Shown: one piece after another, positions 45,575 to 57,310 of the stretch
Layout: each line of letters starts with the position of its first letter
How positions within the stretch are numbered: the first letter of the stretch is position 1
Assembly: GCA_963853835.1 (NCBI GenBank)
Contig: OY970822.1
Coordinates: 48,386,404-48,450,403, forward strand
Origin: Calendula officinalis
Taxonomy: Eukaryota > Streptophyta > Magnoliopsida > Asterales > Asteraceae
DNA: 64,000 nt
Reading direction: 5' to 3'
Notes under the pieces: generated by a model
Database searches by the model: none
The model's input: the letters and a program-made list of their open reading frames with translations, nothing else
Told to the model about the DNA's origin: nothing
Position numbers and translations under genes: made by a program

Positions 45575-46913
45575 TCAAGGTGAGGGTTCTCTAATCGGGA
45601 TAGATGATCCGCCGCAAGATTTTCCGCACCTTTTTTTATCTTTTATCTCAATGTTGAATTCTTGTAGGAGAAGAATCCAACGAATGAGACGCGGTTTTGC
45701 ATCTTGCTTGGCGAAAAGATATTTCAATGTTGAGTGATCCGTATAGACAATCGTTTTGGATAAAACAAGGTACGGACAGAATTTGTTAAAGGCGAAAACC
45801 ACTGCAAGGAGTTCCTTTTCAGTTGTGGTGTAATTCGCCTGAGCACCGGTGAGTGTTCGGCTCGCACAATAAATAGGTCGGAAATGATTGTTTATACGCT
45901 GACCCAAAACTGCACCGAGTGCAAAATCACTAGCATCGCACATGAGTCGAATGGTAACTCCCAATTGGGAGATACCATGATAGGAGCTTCTGTGAGCCGA
46001 TTCTTGAGAAGATCAAACGCTTCCACACATTCGGGCGTGAGCACAAAAGGTGTAGCCTTCTCGAGAAGGTGAGTCATGGGTCGGGTTATCTTGGAAAAAT
46101 CCTTGATGAACCGACGATAGAACACCGCATGACCTAAGAAACTTCTCACAGATTTAACATTTGAAGGGGGAGGTAATTTAGAAATGACATCGATTTTTGA
46201 TTTATCGACCTCGATCCCCTTCGCAGAAATTTTGTGACCTAACACGATGCCTTCGCGCACCATGAAATGACACTTTTCCCAATTAAGCACCAGATTTGAT
46301 TCCTTGCACCTAATGAGAACTCGCTCTAAGCTCGAAAGACATGACTCGAAGGAGTCTCCGAATACTGAGAAATCGTCCATGAAGACTTCCATACAGTCCT
46401 CGATCATGTCTTGGAAAATCGCGGTCATACACCGGTGAAATGTTGCCGGAGCGTTGCACAACCGAATGGCATCCTTCGATACGCGAATGTACCGAAGGGG
46501 CACGTGAAGGTGGTCTTTTCCTGATCTTGGGGGTCGATCGGGATTTGAAGATAGCCGGAGAAACCGTCCAAGAAACAATAGAAGTTGTTTCCGGCCAATC
46601 TCTCCAACATCTGATCGATGAAGGGTAAAGGAATGTGATCCTTTCGAGTGGCTTCATTGAGTCTGCGGTAATCGATGCAGACTCGCCATCCCGTGACAGT
46701 ACGAATAGGAACGAGTTCATTCTTATCGTTACGCACAACTGTCATTCCCCCTTTTTTCGGATCCACTTGGACTGGACTCACCCAAGGACTATCACAAATG
46801 GGATAGATGAGCCCTGCATCAAGCAGTTTAAGAACTTCCTTCTTCATGACTTCTTTCATGTTGGGATTTAAACGCCTTTGTCTCTGCACACTAGGTTTAT
46901 AGTTTTCTTCCAT
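45575..46913 (-). pseudogene. Athila reverse transcriptase and RNase H
   Basis: RT fingers and palm (WRVCIDYRRLN, PIDPQDQEKTTFTCPFG) are at 46913-46425. The frame then shifts and the catalytic VFMDDFSVFG box is read in the frame of 46578-45892. A second shift near 45950 leads into RNase H (MCDASDFALGAVLGQ, YTDHSTLKYLF), and a further shift near 45630 ends it. At least three frame changes show it is dead. Confidence 0.85.
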
Positions 46914-47000
46914 TAAAATTTTATGAGTACAAAAAGAAGGGTTTAAACCCGGAATATATGCGGTTTTCCAAGCTAGAACTTTTTTATGAGTTTTTAAAAT

Positions 47001-47939
47001 TTATATTGATTTTTGTTTTTCAGCAAGAGCTAGAGTAGAAGAGATGATGACAGGCAAATCAGATTCCCCTTGAAGGAATGCATACTCTATATGGTCGGGA
47101 AATGGCTTAAGCTCGAGAGATGGAGGGTCCTCAAAAGATGTTTTAATTCGAAGTTTTTGGTTCGGGTCGAAATTCTCAAAAATTACTTCATTTTCTTCCG
47201 AATCCTCTTCATCAAGGTGAAGAAGTGCCTCGAGATCTAAGAGATCTTGGATGGATTCGGGAGAGTCTAGATTGACATCACCATAGGTAGTGATGTCATC
47301 GCAATTTAGGTTAAGAAATGAGGTAATTTCCTCCTCCATGCACACATCGATGATGTCGATGAAATTGCACGTGTCATCGGAGGCAGAGGTATGCTTCATC
47401 GCTTTCTCAATGGAGAAAGTGACTCGGTCATTCCCGACACCTAGACTAAGCTGTTGTTCAGCAACCAAGATTATGGCACTGGTAGTGTTCAGAAAGGGTC
47501 TCCCTAAGATGAGAGGGACATTTGGTTCTTCAGGGATATCTAGGATAACAAAATCAGCGGGAAAGATGAACCTATCTACCTTAACCAGAACGTTTTCTGC
47601 TATTCCTACTGGGTATTTAAGTGACATGTCTGCTAATCTGACATGCATCCTAGTCGGCCTAAGGTCTGTTATTCCTAATTTAAGGAACAAGGAAAATGGC
47701 ATCAAGCTAATGCTAGCTCCTAAATCAGCTAGCGCCTTACAGGGCGGTAAATTATCTATAAGACAAGGGATAATAAAACTCCCTGGATCACCCTTCTTCG
47801 GAGGTATGTTTGGCTGGAGGATAGCTGAGCATTCCTCGCTTAATATTGTTGACGACACCTCCTCCGTTTGCTCCTTGCTTGAGACCAAGTCCTTGATGAA
47901 TTTCCCGTAGTTTGGCATACCCGCTAACATGTCAACCAA
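47001..47939 (-). CDS. Athila protease region
   Basis: A 312-codon open segment of the gag-pol frame. ALADLGASISLMP is the retropepsin active site (Athila elements use D-L-G-A), followed by the ILGRPFLNT motif that closes the domain. The acidic C-terminal part (LHLDEEDSEENE) links to RT. MPNYGKFIKDL at the start belongs to the gag C-terminus. Open in itself, but part of a broken polyprotein. Confidence 0.75.
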   Translation of the reverse strand: MVDMLAGMPNYGKFIKDLVSSKEQTEEVSSTILSEECSAILQPNIPPKKGDPGSFIIPCLIDNLPPCKALADLGASISLMPFSLFLKLGITDLRPTRMHVRLADMSLKYPVGIAENVLVKVDRFIFPADFVILDIPEEPNVPLILGRPFLNTTSAIILVAEQQLSLGVGNDRVTFSIEKAMKHTSASDDTCNFIDIIDVCMEEEITSFLNLNCDDITTYGDVNLDSPESIQDLLDLEALLHLDEEDSEENEVIFENFDPNQKLRIKTSFEDPPSLELKPFPDHIEYAFLQGESDLPVIISSTLALAEKQKSI

Positions 47940-49748
47940 AGAACGTTAATGCGCACATGTTTAATCATCTCAACAAACTTACCATATTTTTCCTTAAGTT
48001 TTTCTTTCCTCAAACGTTGAGGAAAGGGGACCTTCGGTGTGTAAGAGTTTGTTGCATCTGTTTTGGTGGACCTATGCGTCTCCTTTGGTTTTGCCTTTTC
48101 TTGCTCAGTTGGAATTTCAACCTTCTGCATAGCCCTCTCCTCTTCATCAGCTGGAGTCTCCTTATTAACATGTGTATCAAAAGAATTTTCATCAGTATTT
48201 AATACATGTGAACTTACCGTTTTACCACTCCTAGTGGTGATAGCTTTAATATTCCCGAATCCCCATTTAGGATTATCTTGTGTACGGGGTGGTAAACTTC
48301 CTTGAGGACGTTCTTGTAAAATTTCGGCTATCTTGCCCAGGCTTCTCTCTAAGCTTTGAATTGCTGCTTGCTCATTTCTGATAATCTGGTCTTGTTCCTC
48401 AGTTTTCTTATCGTGATTTTCCATAAAATTTTCAAGCATTAGTTCCATTGAGGACTTTGATCCTTGACCTGCAGCATTCTCTCGTGGTGGTTGGTTCGTT
48501 TGGTTATCACGTTGGAAACCAGGGGGTTCGAGTTTCTCGGGGGATAGTTATTGTTTTGGTTATTGTTGTTGTAACCTCTGTTGTTATTGTACCCCTGATT
48601 GTTGTTGTTGTACCCCTGATTTCCTCCCTGATAATTACCTCGGTACCCATTGTTGATGTAGTTCAACTCTTCTTCTGCAGACATCATCGGTTGATGCTGC
48701 TGACATTCTTTCGTGAGATGTGGCCCTTTGCATATATCACATCCAACCTGTATAGCATGTAAAAAACTTGTTATTTTGTCTAATTTACGCTCAAATACCT
48801 GTTGGTTGTTCTTAATTGCAGCCACTTCATCATGTTGTTGATCATCAACTGCCTTTAGGGATGCGTGATTCTGTCCGACTCGCCTGTCGGATGTCCATTC
48901 CTGACTGTGCATCGAGATGTCTTCAAGAAGTTGATACGCTTGAGTTGGGGTTTTGTACATGAATAGTCAGCCACTTGAGGAATCGAGGAGGGAACGAGAT
49001 GCGTGATCCAATCCCCTGTAGAAAATATGCACTATGTTATTTTTTCTCTAACCCGTGGTTGGGACATTTCTGTAGTAAACTTTTCAGTCTTTCCCAAGCC
49101 TCCGTTACCTTTTCACCCGACTCCTGCATAAAAGCCAAAATATCAGTTTTAAGTTTATCAGCCTTAGCTGGGGAAAAATAACGAGTAATAAAACGGCTTC
49201 GGAGTTCATTCCAAGTCGTAATAGAGCCTGGCTCTAATGATTTAACCCATTCTTTTGCATCCCCAGCTAAGCTGAAGGGAAACAATCACAACCTCATAGC
49301 ATCAATTGATACATCTCGTTGCTTGAACAATTCACAAATCTCTAGAAAGTTTTCTAGATGTCTATTGGGATCATTGCATAATCTTCCGTCAAAATTTAGA
49401 TCCCGCACCATACTGATGAATTGCCCTTTAATCTCAAAATTGATATTATTTAATTCAGGTACTGTGATAGATGGATTAGGACCAGTTGGTGCTGTTTGCC
49501 TGGTGTTCCACATGGGCTGCTCTGGTGGCGGATCTGGTGGTGCTTGATCGCCCATCGAAAATTGGGTTTTCGATAGATTGAAAGTTGATTGACTCGAGAT
49601 ATTGCGCTGCTAAAACTGCTCTACGTCGCTGGCGAAGAACTCTCTCTGGTTCAGAAAATGGTGATAACGGATCTGAATCAGAGCTACAGGTCATACACCT
49701 GCAAAACTTAAAGCAAATCGTAAAAATGCAACAGTTTAACAACTTCAA
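47924..49748 (-). pseudogene. Athila gag
   Basis: Starts near 49748-49555 (MGDQAPPDPPP). The gag core LAGDAKEWVKSLEPGSITTW is at about 49270, after a stop. A zinc-knuckle-like CDICKGPHLTKEC and an Asn/Gly/Tyr-rich low-complexity stretch lie at about 48560-48730, and a basic C-terminal part ends near 47924. Several stops and frame changes (near 49286, 49037-48960 and 48445) divide it. Confidence 0.8.
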
Positions 49749-49856
49749 TTAAAACCAGACAAATAATAAAAACGATTGAAATAACTTGTTTAGAAATAAA
49801 TATCTAGACAAGGATCGATTAACAACTTAGTTCTAAATTACTAATCTCGCAACTGT

Positions 49857-49874
49857 TCCCCGGTAGCGGCGCCA
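49857..49874 (-). other. Athila primer binding site (tRNA-Asp type)
   Basis: Minus strand TGGCGCCGCTACCGGGGA, six bases from the LTR; resembles the tRNA-Asp-complementary PBS of Athila/Tat elements. Confidence 0.85.
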
Positions 49875-49880
49875 AAAACT

Positions 49881-51259
49881 TGATGTGTAAAACCTAGTTA
49901 TAAAATAATCACCTAAAATACGCCTTTCCTAGATTACCACACTCTTAGGCAAGTATGACCTAATCGTGAGCAATATAGTTCAGGTAAGTAAATTCAGGTA
50001 TACTCGTCTCCACAGGGAACAATTAAGCTAATCATGTAATATAAAACTAATTGATTAAACTGAACAAATAATAAAAAGGGGTTTTCATTTGGAACATTTT
50101 TATTTGCAAACTAGATAATAAAACTGAAAATGGTTGTTTAAAATGAACAATCGACTGAAAATGAAGAGAAAATGTTTCAATATTAAGGAGGATATTCACT
50201 ATAAGTCGAATCAGTCTAGGTCTAGGTTTGGTTTTGAAGTACCGATTTAATTCATGTTCTAGGAGTTTAAGGAACTAGATTTCTCTCAAAACCTTACAAT
50301 GAGTCTAATATGATCTCTAGGAATTTTCTTCTCAAGAAACCTGTTTATATTCACACTCCTGCTTGTTATTTCTAACTAGGTCCGGCTTTCCGAGACCTTC
50401 TAATCCTAGGAATTTCTTCTCTAAAGATCAGACTTCACGTTTCACCTAGTTTATTGGTATCAAATCTCAGACCCCCTATTTCTAGTGAGTCGCTGACTAG
50501 GTCAAAAGGTATGAAAAGTCAAGGGAATTACTAGATCAATTCAATGTTGTCAATATTTTATCAATCAAGCAATAAACAGATTCAACAATGCAAATGTAAA
50601 GGTTTAACGAAAAGGTTCTTGATTAGAAACACAATTGTTCAAACAATCATCATAAAATCCTAAGAATATCCAAACCTAAAACCCTAACTTCATCTAATCA
50701 TAGCGAATATAAGATGATTAGCACATAGACATGCTAGTAATCATCAAACAAACGTGAAGAATTGAATTCATAAACATAGTAATAATAAAAAACGATAGAA
50801 AACCAATGTTTGATGCTTGAAATCTCGATCTTGAGTGCTCCAATGGTGTTTTTCGGCTGCCCTTTGAATTAGGTCAAAAGTCCCTTAATTCAGATCTGCA
50901 GATTTATTTAAATAGTCATCTGATCGCTAAAAATCACGTCGCTATCTTCAATCGCGTCGCTATTTTCGGTATTTCGTATGCAAACAGAACGCCGAAATCG
51001 CTAAGGGATTAAAAATCACGTTTGGTAAATAGCGATAGAAATCGCGTCGCGATCTCGAGATCGCGTCGCTATTTCTGATTTTTCTGCAGTCTTTCGTTTC
51101 TTGTGCTGTTTTAAGCCGTTTTTTGTTACGTTTTCTTCTATAGCCTGCAAAACACAATGGAAACTACATTATGAGTGATAATATCTTATTTTAATCGATA
51201 AACACATATAAAATTAGGTATATTGGCAGATAAATATATGTATAAATCTGCCAATATCA
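49881..51259 (-). repeat. Athila 5' LTR
   Basis: 1379 bp, fuller than its partner by about 39 bp (near 50257-50296). Ends CCAATATCA before the CATGC duplication. Confidence 0.92.
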
Positions 51260-51467
51260 CATGCCAACAATATCACTTCCCTTCAATTTTTTGGCACCCA
51301 CCATTAAAAAACACACACACACAAAATACCCCTGTGGGGCCCACCATCACCCACTGATCTCGCCCTCAACCTCGTCTCTAAAGTGGCGCAAAGCAACAAG
51401 CGGAATCAACTGGATACCGCCAGTTGAAAGAAACTGAAAGTGGCGGATGCCGTTGGCATTGGTCTAA

Positions 51468-51973
51468 TCAGATCATTAAATAGTATTTAAAATATGGGCT
51501 ATTTTTACGCTGTAGCAGTAATGCAGAATAAAACATCTGAGTATTGGGCTTGATATACATGGGAGCCTTAAAATTTTAATGCCCTCTACTTAATTGTTGC
51601 CCTGGGCCCAAGCCCAGCTCGCCCAGCCCTTGGGTCGGGCCTACATATTGCCTATCACTTCTTTTAGTGGACTCCTAAATTTTTAAGTTGTAGAAATGTA
51701 GAATCCACCTCTATGTATCCTCATCTACACTATGAAACCCTATTTCCATAGATATCATTGGTGGATCACATGGTTCGATCCACTTAACTAACATTTTCTT
51801 TTTTAAAAAGAATAACGAGTTGCATCAACAGACCATCAAATATGTTGTCAAGAAATGTATTCGATCCAATTTGACTACAACACATTTGATATTACATAGT
51901 ACTACTGCTATATATATTGGCCTAACTCCCACTTGATCGATCTCCACTCAATCCTGGTATCTCTCCACAATAT
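51468..51973. other. Intergenic; nothing firm
   Basis: A GGGCC-rich stretch (51600-51645) looks like part of a decayed DNA transposon, but no ends were found. Confidence 0.3.
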
Positions 51974-53085
51974 TGAAGGAATTATGTGCACAGTTAGTCA
52001 ACCTATGATGATACATCCATGCCTACGAAACACTTAAGGGTCACACCGGTGAGTGCATGTAATACGAGCAAGATATGCAATGATACTACGAAGAGGAAGG
52101 ATTCATAATAGTCATTATGAATCAGTTAAGTATTAAGTTAAGTTTAACTTATTACTAGATTAGTTTAACTAACTAATTAATACAAGTATTTGTACATTTA
52201 CTAGTTGAGTAAATATACAATTTGTTAATTAGAGATTATCCATGATATGATTTAAAGCTATTAAATCATATTGTGATTGGATAATATTATTGTCTAATTA
52301 ATTGTTAATGGTATAAAATACAAGTATATATATATTTCGTGTATATGGGTACTGAAATATATAAGTGTATAATACCAAGACACTTGATAATTAAGTGTGA
52401 CAATAATAACTAGTAAAACTATAAAAGATGAATGTGTAAAAGGGAAGTTTAATTAAGATTAGGTCTTTAATTAAACTAGAAGGGTTTTAAGTGTAAGATC
52501 TTCTATTATAAATAGAAGGCTTATGGCTTAAACCTAATGTTAGATCCTTTGCCTCCTTATACACGAAATCCGGCCCCCTCCATCCTCTCTTCGATCGACC
52601 GAGCAACAAGGGAGGAACATAAGTTCTTCGTGTTCTTCGTTCGTTCTTCGTGTTCTTCGAGTTTCGAAGATCAAGGATCGTTGCAAGTGATCATCTAGAG
52701 GATCGCTCGTCGTGTTCATCATCAGTGGACTATCTTAAGCTAAACTAAGGTATGATTCAGGGAACACTCTTTCTTCCTCTCCTCTTGTTTGAATTCGACC
52801 AAGAACCCTAGGGTTCTTGGTTGATGGTCGACGAACACGCACAAGCTGTGTGTGTGTTCGAGTTCTTCGTACAAGGTTTCTTTCTTGTTAATCTAACCTA
52901 GATTTCCAACATCCCAATCCTTTAGGGTTTAAGGATTAGGTTTAACCCCACTTCCGCTTTTAGGGATTAAATCAGCTAGTTGGTTTTAACCGGTCATAAA
53001 CACCTTCATGTTCTTGGTCAGCATGGTTCGAACCAAACACTAGGTGGTTGTCCCAATGGGTTGATCAGTGTTATAAAACCCTTCA
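51974..53085 (+). repeat. Ty1/copia 5' LTR (left boundary inferred)
   Basis: The right end is fixed by the PBS (...CCCTTCA then G and the PBS). TATAAATAG at about 52508-52516 is the TATA box. The left end is placed at TGAAGGAATTATGTGCAC by resemblance to copia LTR starts and is uncertain. Confidence 0.5.
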
Positions 53086-53086
53086 G

Positions 53087-53098
53087 TGGTATCAGAGC
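53087..53098 (+). other. Copia primer binding site (initiator tRNA-Met)
   Basis: TGGTATCAGAGC, one base after the presumed LTR end. Confidence 0.88.
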
Positions 53099-54049
53099 GT
53101 TGGTTTAGAAATCTAAACTAGATTAACAAAGCTTGTTTGTTTATTTTAATTAAAGTCTTTCTTTTTGTTCCAATTTCTTTTTCTTCTTCTTCTTCTTAAT
53201 TTTCGAAAAGTGTAAGAACCCTAGGACCAAGAATATTAAACTAGTCTAGTTTAATTGGTCAAAAATTTTCTAATACCCTAGAATTTTCGAAATCAAGGAA
53301 GAACCCTAAGATCAAGTATGTTAAACAAGATTTGTTTAATTGGTCAAAAGGCTTCTTTCCTTAACCCTAGTTTTTTTTTTTTTTGAAAAATATGAAGAAC
53401 CCTAGGATCAAGAATATCAAAGTTTTGATCAAGAGGATTCTTTCCTTATTATTTGATCTTCAAAATCTAAGACCACGTATGTTAAACCGAGTTTTGGGTT
53501 AATTGGTCAAAAAGGATTCTTTCCTTTTCTCAAGATTTTCGAGATCTAGGAGGTTGCTTGGACACCAAGTTTGTTAAACTAGCTTAGTTTAATTGGTGAA
53601 AAAGTTTCCTAGACTTGAGGAGATTTTCGAAATACCCTAGAAGTAACCTAGGACCAAAAACATTAAACTAGTGTAGTTTAATCAGTTAAAAGAATAAATT
53701 AAGATGATAATCTAAAACCTAGATAATTAAACAAGTTCATGTTTAATAGGTTTAATTATTGTTTTAGTAGATTTATTAAAACTAGTTCTTTAAACCTAGA
53801 AACTTAGACAAAGTTTTATCGTCTATAAGGTTTAAATTAAAAAGTTTAAATAAATCTATTAAAGGATATAATCTATCTTAGAATTTAAACAAAGTTTATT
53901 GTTTGATTAGAATTAATCTTTTAATAAACAATACTTTTGATCAAGTAAATCAAAACCCTAGTTTTGATTGATCAAGAACAAGATTAGGGTTTGACTAATT
54001 AATAAGATTAAAAGAAGTGTCAATTTTTAAGTTCTAAAATTAACAGGGT

Positions 54050-54097
<48 letters not shown>

Positions 54098-55534
54098 TTC
54101 GGAATTTTTAATATTTAAAAGAAAAATGAATTTTAATAGTTAAAATAGTTTATACGTATTTTAATTAGTTTAAGTTAAAATACAAATGTATAAATTAGAT
54201 GTAATATTCTTATTAGAATGTTACAAGTTTATTATAAAGTAATGAAATGTATATGTATATATATTAAATACAAGATTAAATGGAACATTAAAAGATAATG
54301 TTATTTTGATCTTAAAGGATAATAGTATAACTAGTTATTGTATAAGTTATTACATAATTAAGACTAGAAAGTACAAAGTTATGATTTCATTATAACTAAA
54401 AATTGTACAAGTTAAGATTATATGATAAACTAGAAATATACAAAGTTATATATATTATATTACAAGGTGTATAAAGTTATAAGTTATTGTAACTAGATAA
54501 TTATACAAGTATATTACAAGTCATGTAAGATACTAGATTAATGATCAAGGAATAAATAACAAAAGAACTTTATAACCTAAATTTAACTAGTTCAAGTTAA
54601 ATGTAAGAAAGGTTTAAACAAACTAAAAAGTATTATATATAGTCTTTATATAATAAGTTTATTAGTTTCACCAAATATAAACCGGTGATTGTGTTTGCTT
54701 AAGTTCCATCATGGTTGTTGGAGCTAGTGGGAGCTACACAAGAAAAATCACAAAGTTTATAAGTGTGTCGCTAAGACATAAGTTTTGGTCGAATCTAGTA
54801 AGTTAAAACAAATGTTTAATTCTATTATTAAACAAGTGAAAAACAAGGTGTGTTAAACTAGATTTATGATTCAAGTTTATGAATCATGAAAGTTTTAAAA
54901 GTTTAATATAAGTTTTAAAGTTTTTCAAAAAAGATAAAACAAGTAAGTTTTATTATAGATGAGGTTTTTCACAAAACTTAGTAAAAGTTTTGTACACCTC
55001 GTTTTATGTATACATATAAGTCGCGCAATTCTTGAAACTATAAGTTTTAAAGAAAAGTTCTTAAGATTTAAAAAGGTGTCTTTTAGAATTCTTAAATTCA
55101 CAAGTCACACATTTTAAACAAGGATTAAGATTGGAATAAAGGTTTAAGTTTAGTTTAAGACTTAAATAAACCCAAGAAAATCTTAGATCTAAGTACTATC
55201 CACCTAATGGAACACCTCATTTGTTCAACGATATTCATACTGTAAGGATAAAGAACCTTAGATATGGATTCAAATCATTGCTAGTGTTAGGGTGCGTAAG
55301 GTTCTGTGATAATCGGGAGTCCCGGCGCAGAACATCGCACTGTCTTAGATGGTCTGATCTACTTTGGTGATAATCGGGAGTCCTGGCCCAAAAAGTACTT
55401 GAGTAAAATAAACATACGAGACTTTATTACTAACTTAGAAATGTACAATTAGATTGTACAAGGTTGTAATAAGCTATAAGTACGGGCCGCCTAGTCCTTA
55501 GATGATTACTAATTAAACTGAGTTTGATTTGTAG
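53099..55534 (+). other. Copia 5' leader, non-coding
   Basis: About 2.4 kb of AT-rich sequence. The first 600 bp carry repeats around TTAAACTAG...TTTAATTGGT. A (TA)20 run is at 54053-54092. GTGATAATCGGGAGTCC occurs twice (about 55297 and 55366). 55479-55500 is shared with the Tekay LTRs. Confidence 0.65.
54053..54092. repeat. (TA)20 microsatellite
   Basis: Uninterrupted TA dinucleotide run in the copia leader. Confidence 0.95.
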
Positions 55535-55542
55535 ATGGCAGT

Positions 55543-57279
55543 TGTAACACACCAATTTTTCAACCAAATTTAAAACTTTTAAAATTATAAAATATATGTC
55601 TTTACAAACCAAATATCCAAAAATGTAAATTTAGATAAAACACTTGGAGTAATTGCTAGTATCAAAATTCGGTGTTACAAATATATCAAAACAATGTCTA
55701 GGGAATTAAATAAGCACACCGAGCTAAATCACTTCCAAATGCTAACTAGTACGGGCCGCCTAGTCCTTATCTCCCAAACCTGAGTACATAGCCAAAATAA
55801 ACGTAGTACGTGAGACAAATATTATCTCGTGAGAAACATGGGTTTTAGACCCGGTTAGAAATAATTTGCAATAAAATAATAATTAAATTAATTATCAAAT
55901 TGCACATAGTTAATCAATCTCTACGGCTTGCCATAAGCCAAACACATACGTAACGGGCCTCCCCGAAACAACTCCCCCGATATGGGTTATCTAGGTAAAC
56001 TCCTCCGTTTCCGGGTTATCTATTTGCTCCCCCGATTTCCGGGTTATCTCAAACTCCCCCGTTTTCCGGGTTATCTATTTCTCGACACACTACCCTTGCG
56101 CAGGGTGGTACCGCCCCAAGTAGGTGTCACTAACTCCCCCAACTTGTGTGGGTTATCTAGGATCCAATCGATTAGCTACCACATAACAAATCATCAACTT
56201 GGGTCAAAGCCCATATCACAACTCAATCATACTAGTGGTGACTAAGCAAGTCAACTTACAATTCAATTCAATTCAATTCAATTCAATTCAATTAAGTTCA
56301 TACTCTATCAAGTTAATCTTTTCTTTATTAAAAATATTTAACTAATAAAGGCTCTAAAATCATTTCAATACATAAAACATGGTTTACTATGTACTCAGAA
56401 AGATCACATGTACTCACCTTAGCAAGGTATCCAATACTTGTGTAAATCAACACAGTCTCTACTTCCCAATCAAGGAAGTACTTCCAATCCCAACTCCTTC
56501 TTGACCTATTATCAAAATCATCACAAATCTAGTCATAAACCATAACTAACTACTAGTTAATCCATCTTAACATTCCCAACCACCAAGTTCATACCACTTG
56601 GTGGAAATCTCAAACCCTAGTTCAAGTTTTCTGTCCATAAAACCGAAATCTAGCTTGTACACATTGATTACAAGCTTACCATGAATGTTTTACACCCATG
56701 ATAGATCATCTTCCCCAAAGATGGTGTGGTTGGTTCCCAAAACCACCATTAATACCCAAATAGAGCTCAAAATACCAAAGAGATGCATAAACTAGCAAGG
56801 ATTCTTACCTTAGATCAATAATCTCCAAGAAATATGAAGATTTGAGCTCAGGAACAGCAAGAATCGTGCACTTCTTCCAAAATAACGGCTGGTAGGATTC
56901 TCGGGGTGTAGGTGTCAAAACCCTAGCCTCAACCCGTTTTTCTACAAAGCTAACCACTTCGCGATCGCGAACTCAAGTTCGCGTCGCGAACTTCGCGTGT
57001 CGTGACCATTTCGCGATCGGTAACTGGTCGGGAACTCTATGTCTGAAAAACCCCAAATCCCTGAGCGGAGTTCACGATCGCCATCTCCACTTCGCGCCGT
57101 GAATTCCTCCAGCCAGCTAGGCTGCACTTTTCGGTCCATGTCTCGACCCGGTTTCGTCCATAACTTTCTCATACGGTGTCCAATTGACACGAAACCAATT
57201 CCTACGGTTCTGAAATGAATTAACCTTATTTATCATATTTTTGTACAATTTATTTATTTACAAAATCTCGGTCGTTACA
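55543..57279 (-). repeat. Tekay 3' LTR
   Basis: 1737 bp, TGTAACACACC...CGTTACA. It has a tandem CTCCCCCG-TTTCCGGGTTATCT repeat (about 55972-56080), an ATTCA repeat (56260-56293) and TTCGCG dyads (56957-57012). Confidence 0.93.
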
Positions 57280-57310
57280 ACTATCTACCCCTTAAGAGGA
57301 TTCCGTCCTC
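57280..57310 (-). other. Tekay polypurine tract and conserved 3' end
   Basis: The minus strand reads GAGGACGGAATCC then CTCTTAAGGGGTAGATAG directly before the LTR, closely matching the same region of E1. Confidence 0.8.

Larger units (their letters stand above)
16217..51259 (-). mobile_element. Athila-like Ty3/gypsy retrotransposon, hosting the nest
   Basis: Target duplication CATGC at 16212-16216 and 51260-51264. Read on the minus strand: 5' LTR 51259-49881, PBS 49874-49857, gag, protease, RT, RNase H, integrase, an env-position ORF, a long non-coding tail, a polypurine-like tract and 3' LTR 17556-16217. Removing the inserted E1 block leaves about 12.6 kb, a normal size for Athila/Tat elements. 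LTRs differ at about 2.7% by hand count, plus a deletion of about 39 bp in the left LTR. Confidence 0.9.
16116..51464. mobile_element. Harbinger-type MITE (301 bp) split by the Athila element
   Basis: The left 101 bp are 16116-16216 and the right 200 bp are 51265-51464. TAA flanks both outer ends (16113-16115 and 51465-51467). Termini GACCCCTCCCAATGG and, reversed, GACCAATGCCAACGG match at 11 of 15 positions. The pairing across 35 kb independently supports the Athila boundaries. Confidence 0.6.

Noticed and set aside
51600..51645. GGGCC-rich stretch as a functional CpG island promoter
   Set aside because: Short, no transcript features downstream, and it resembles decayed transposon sequence.
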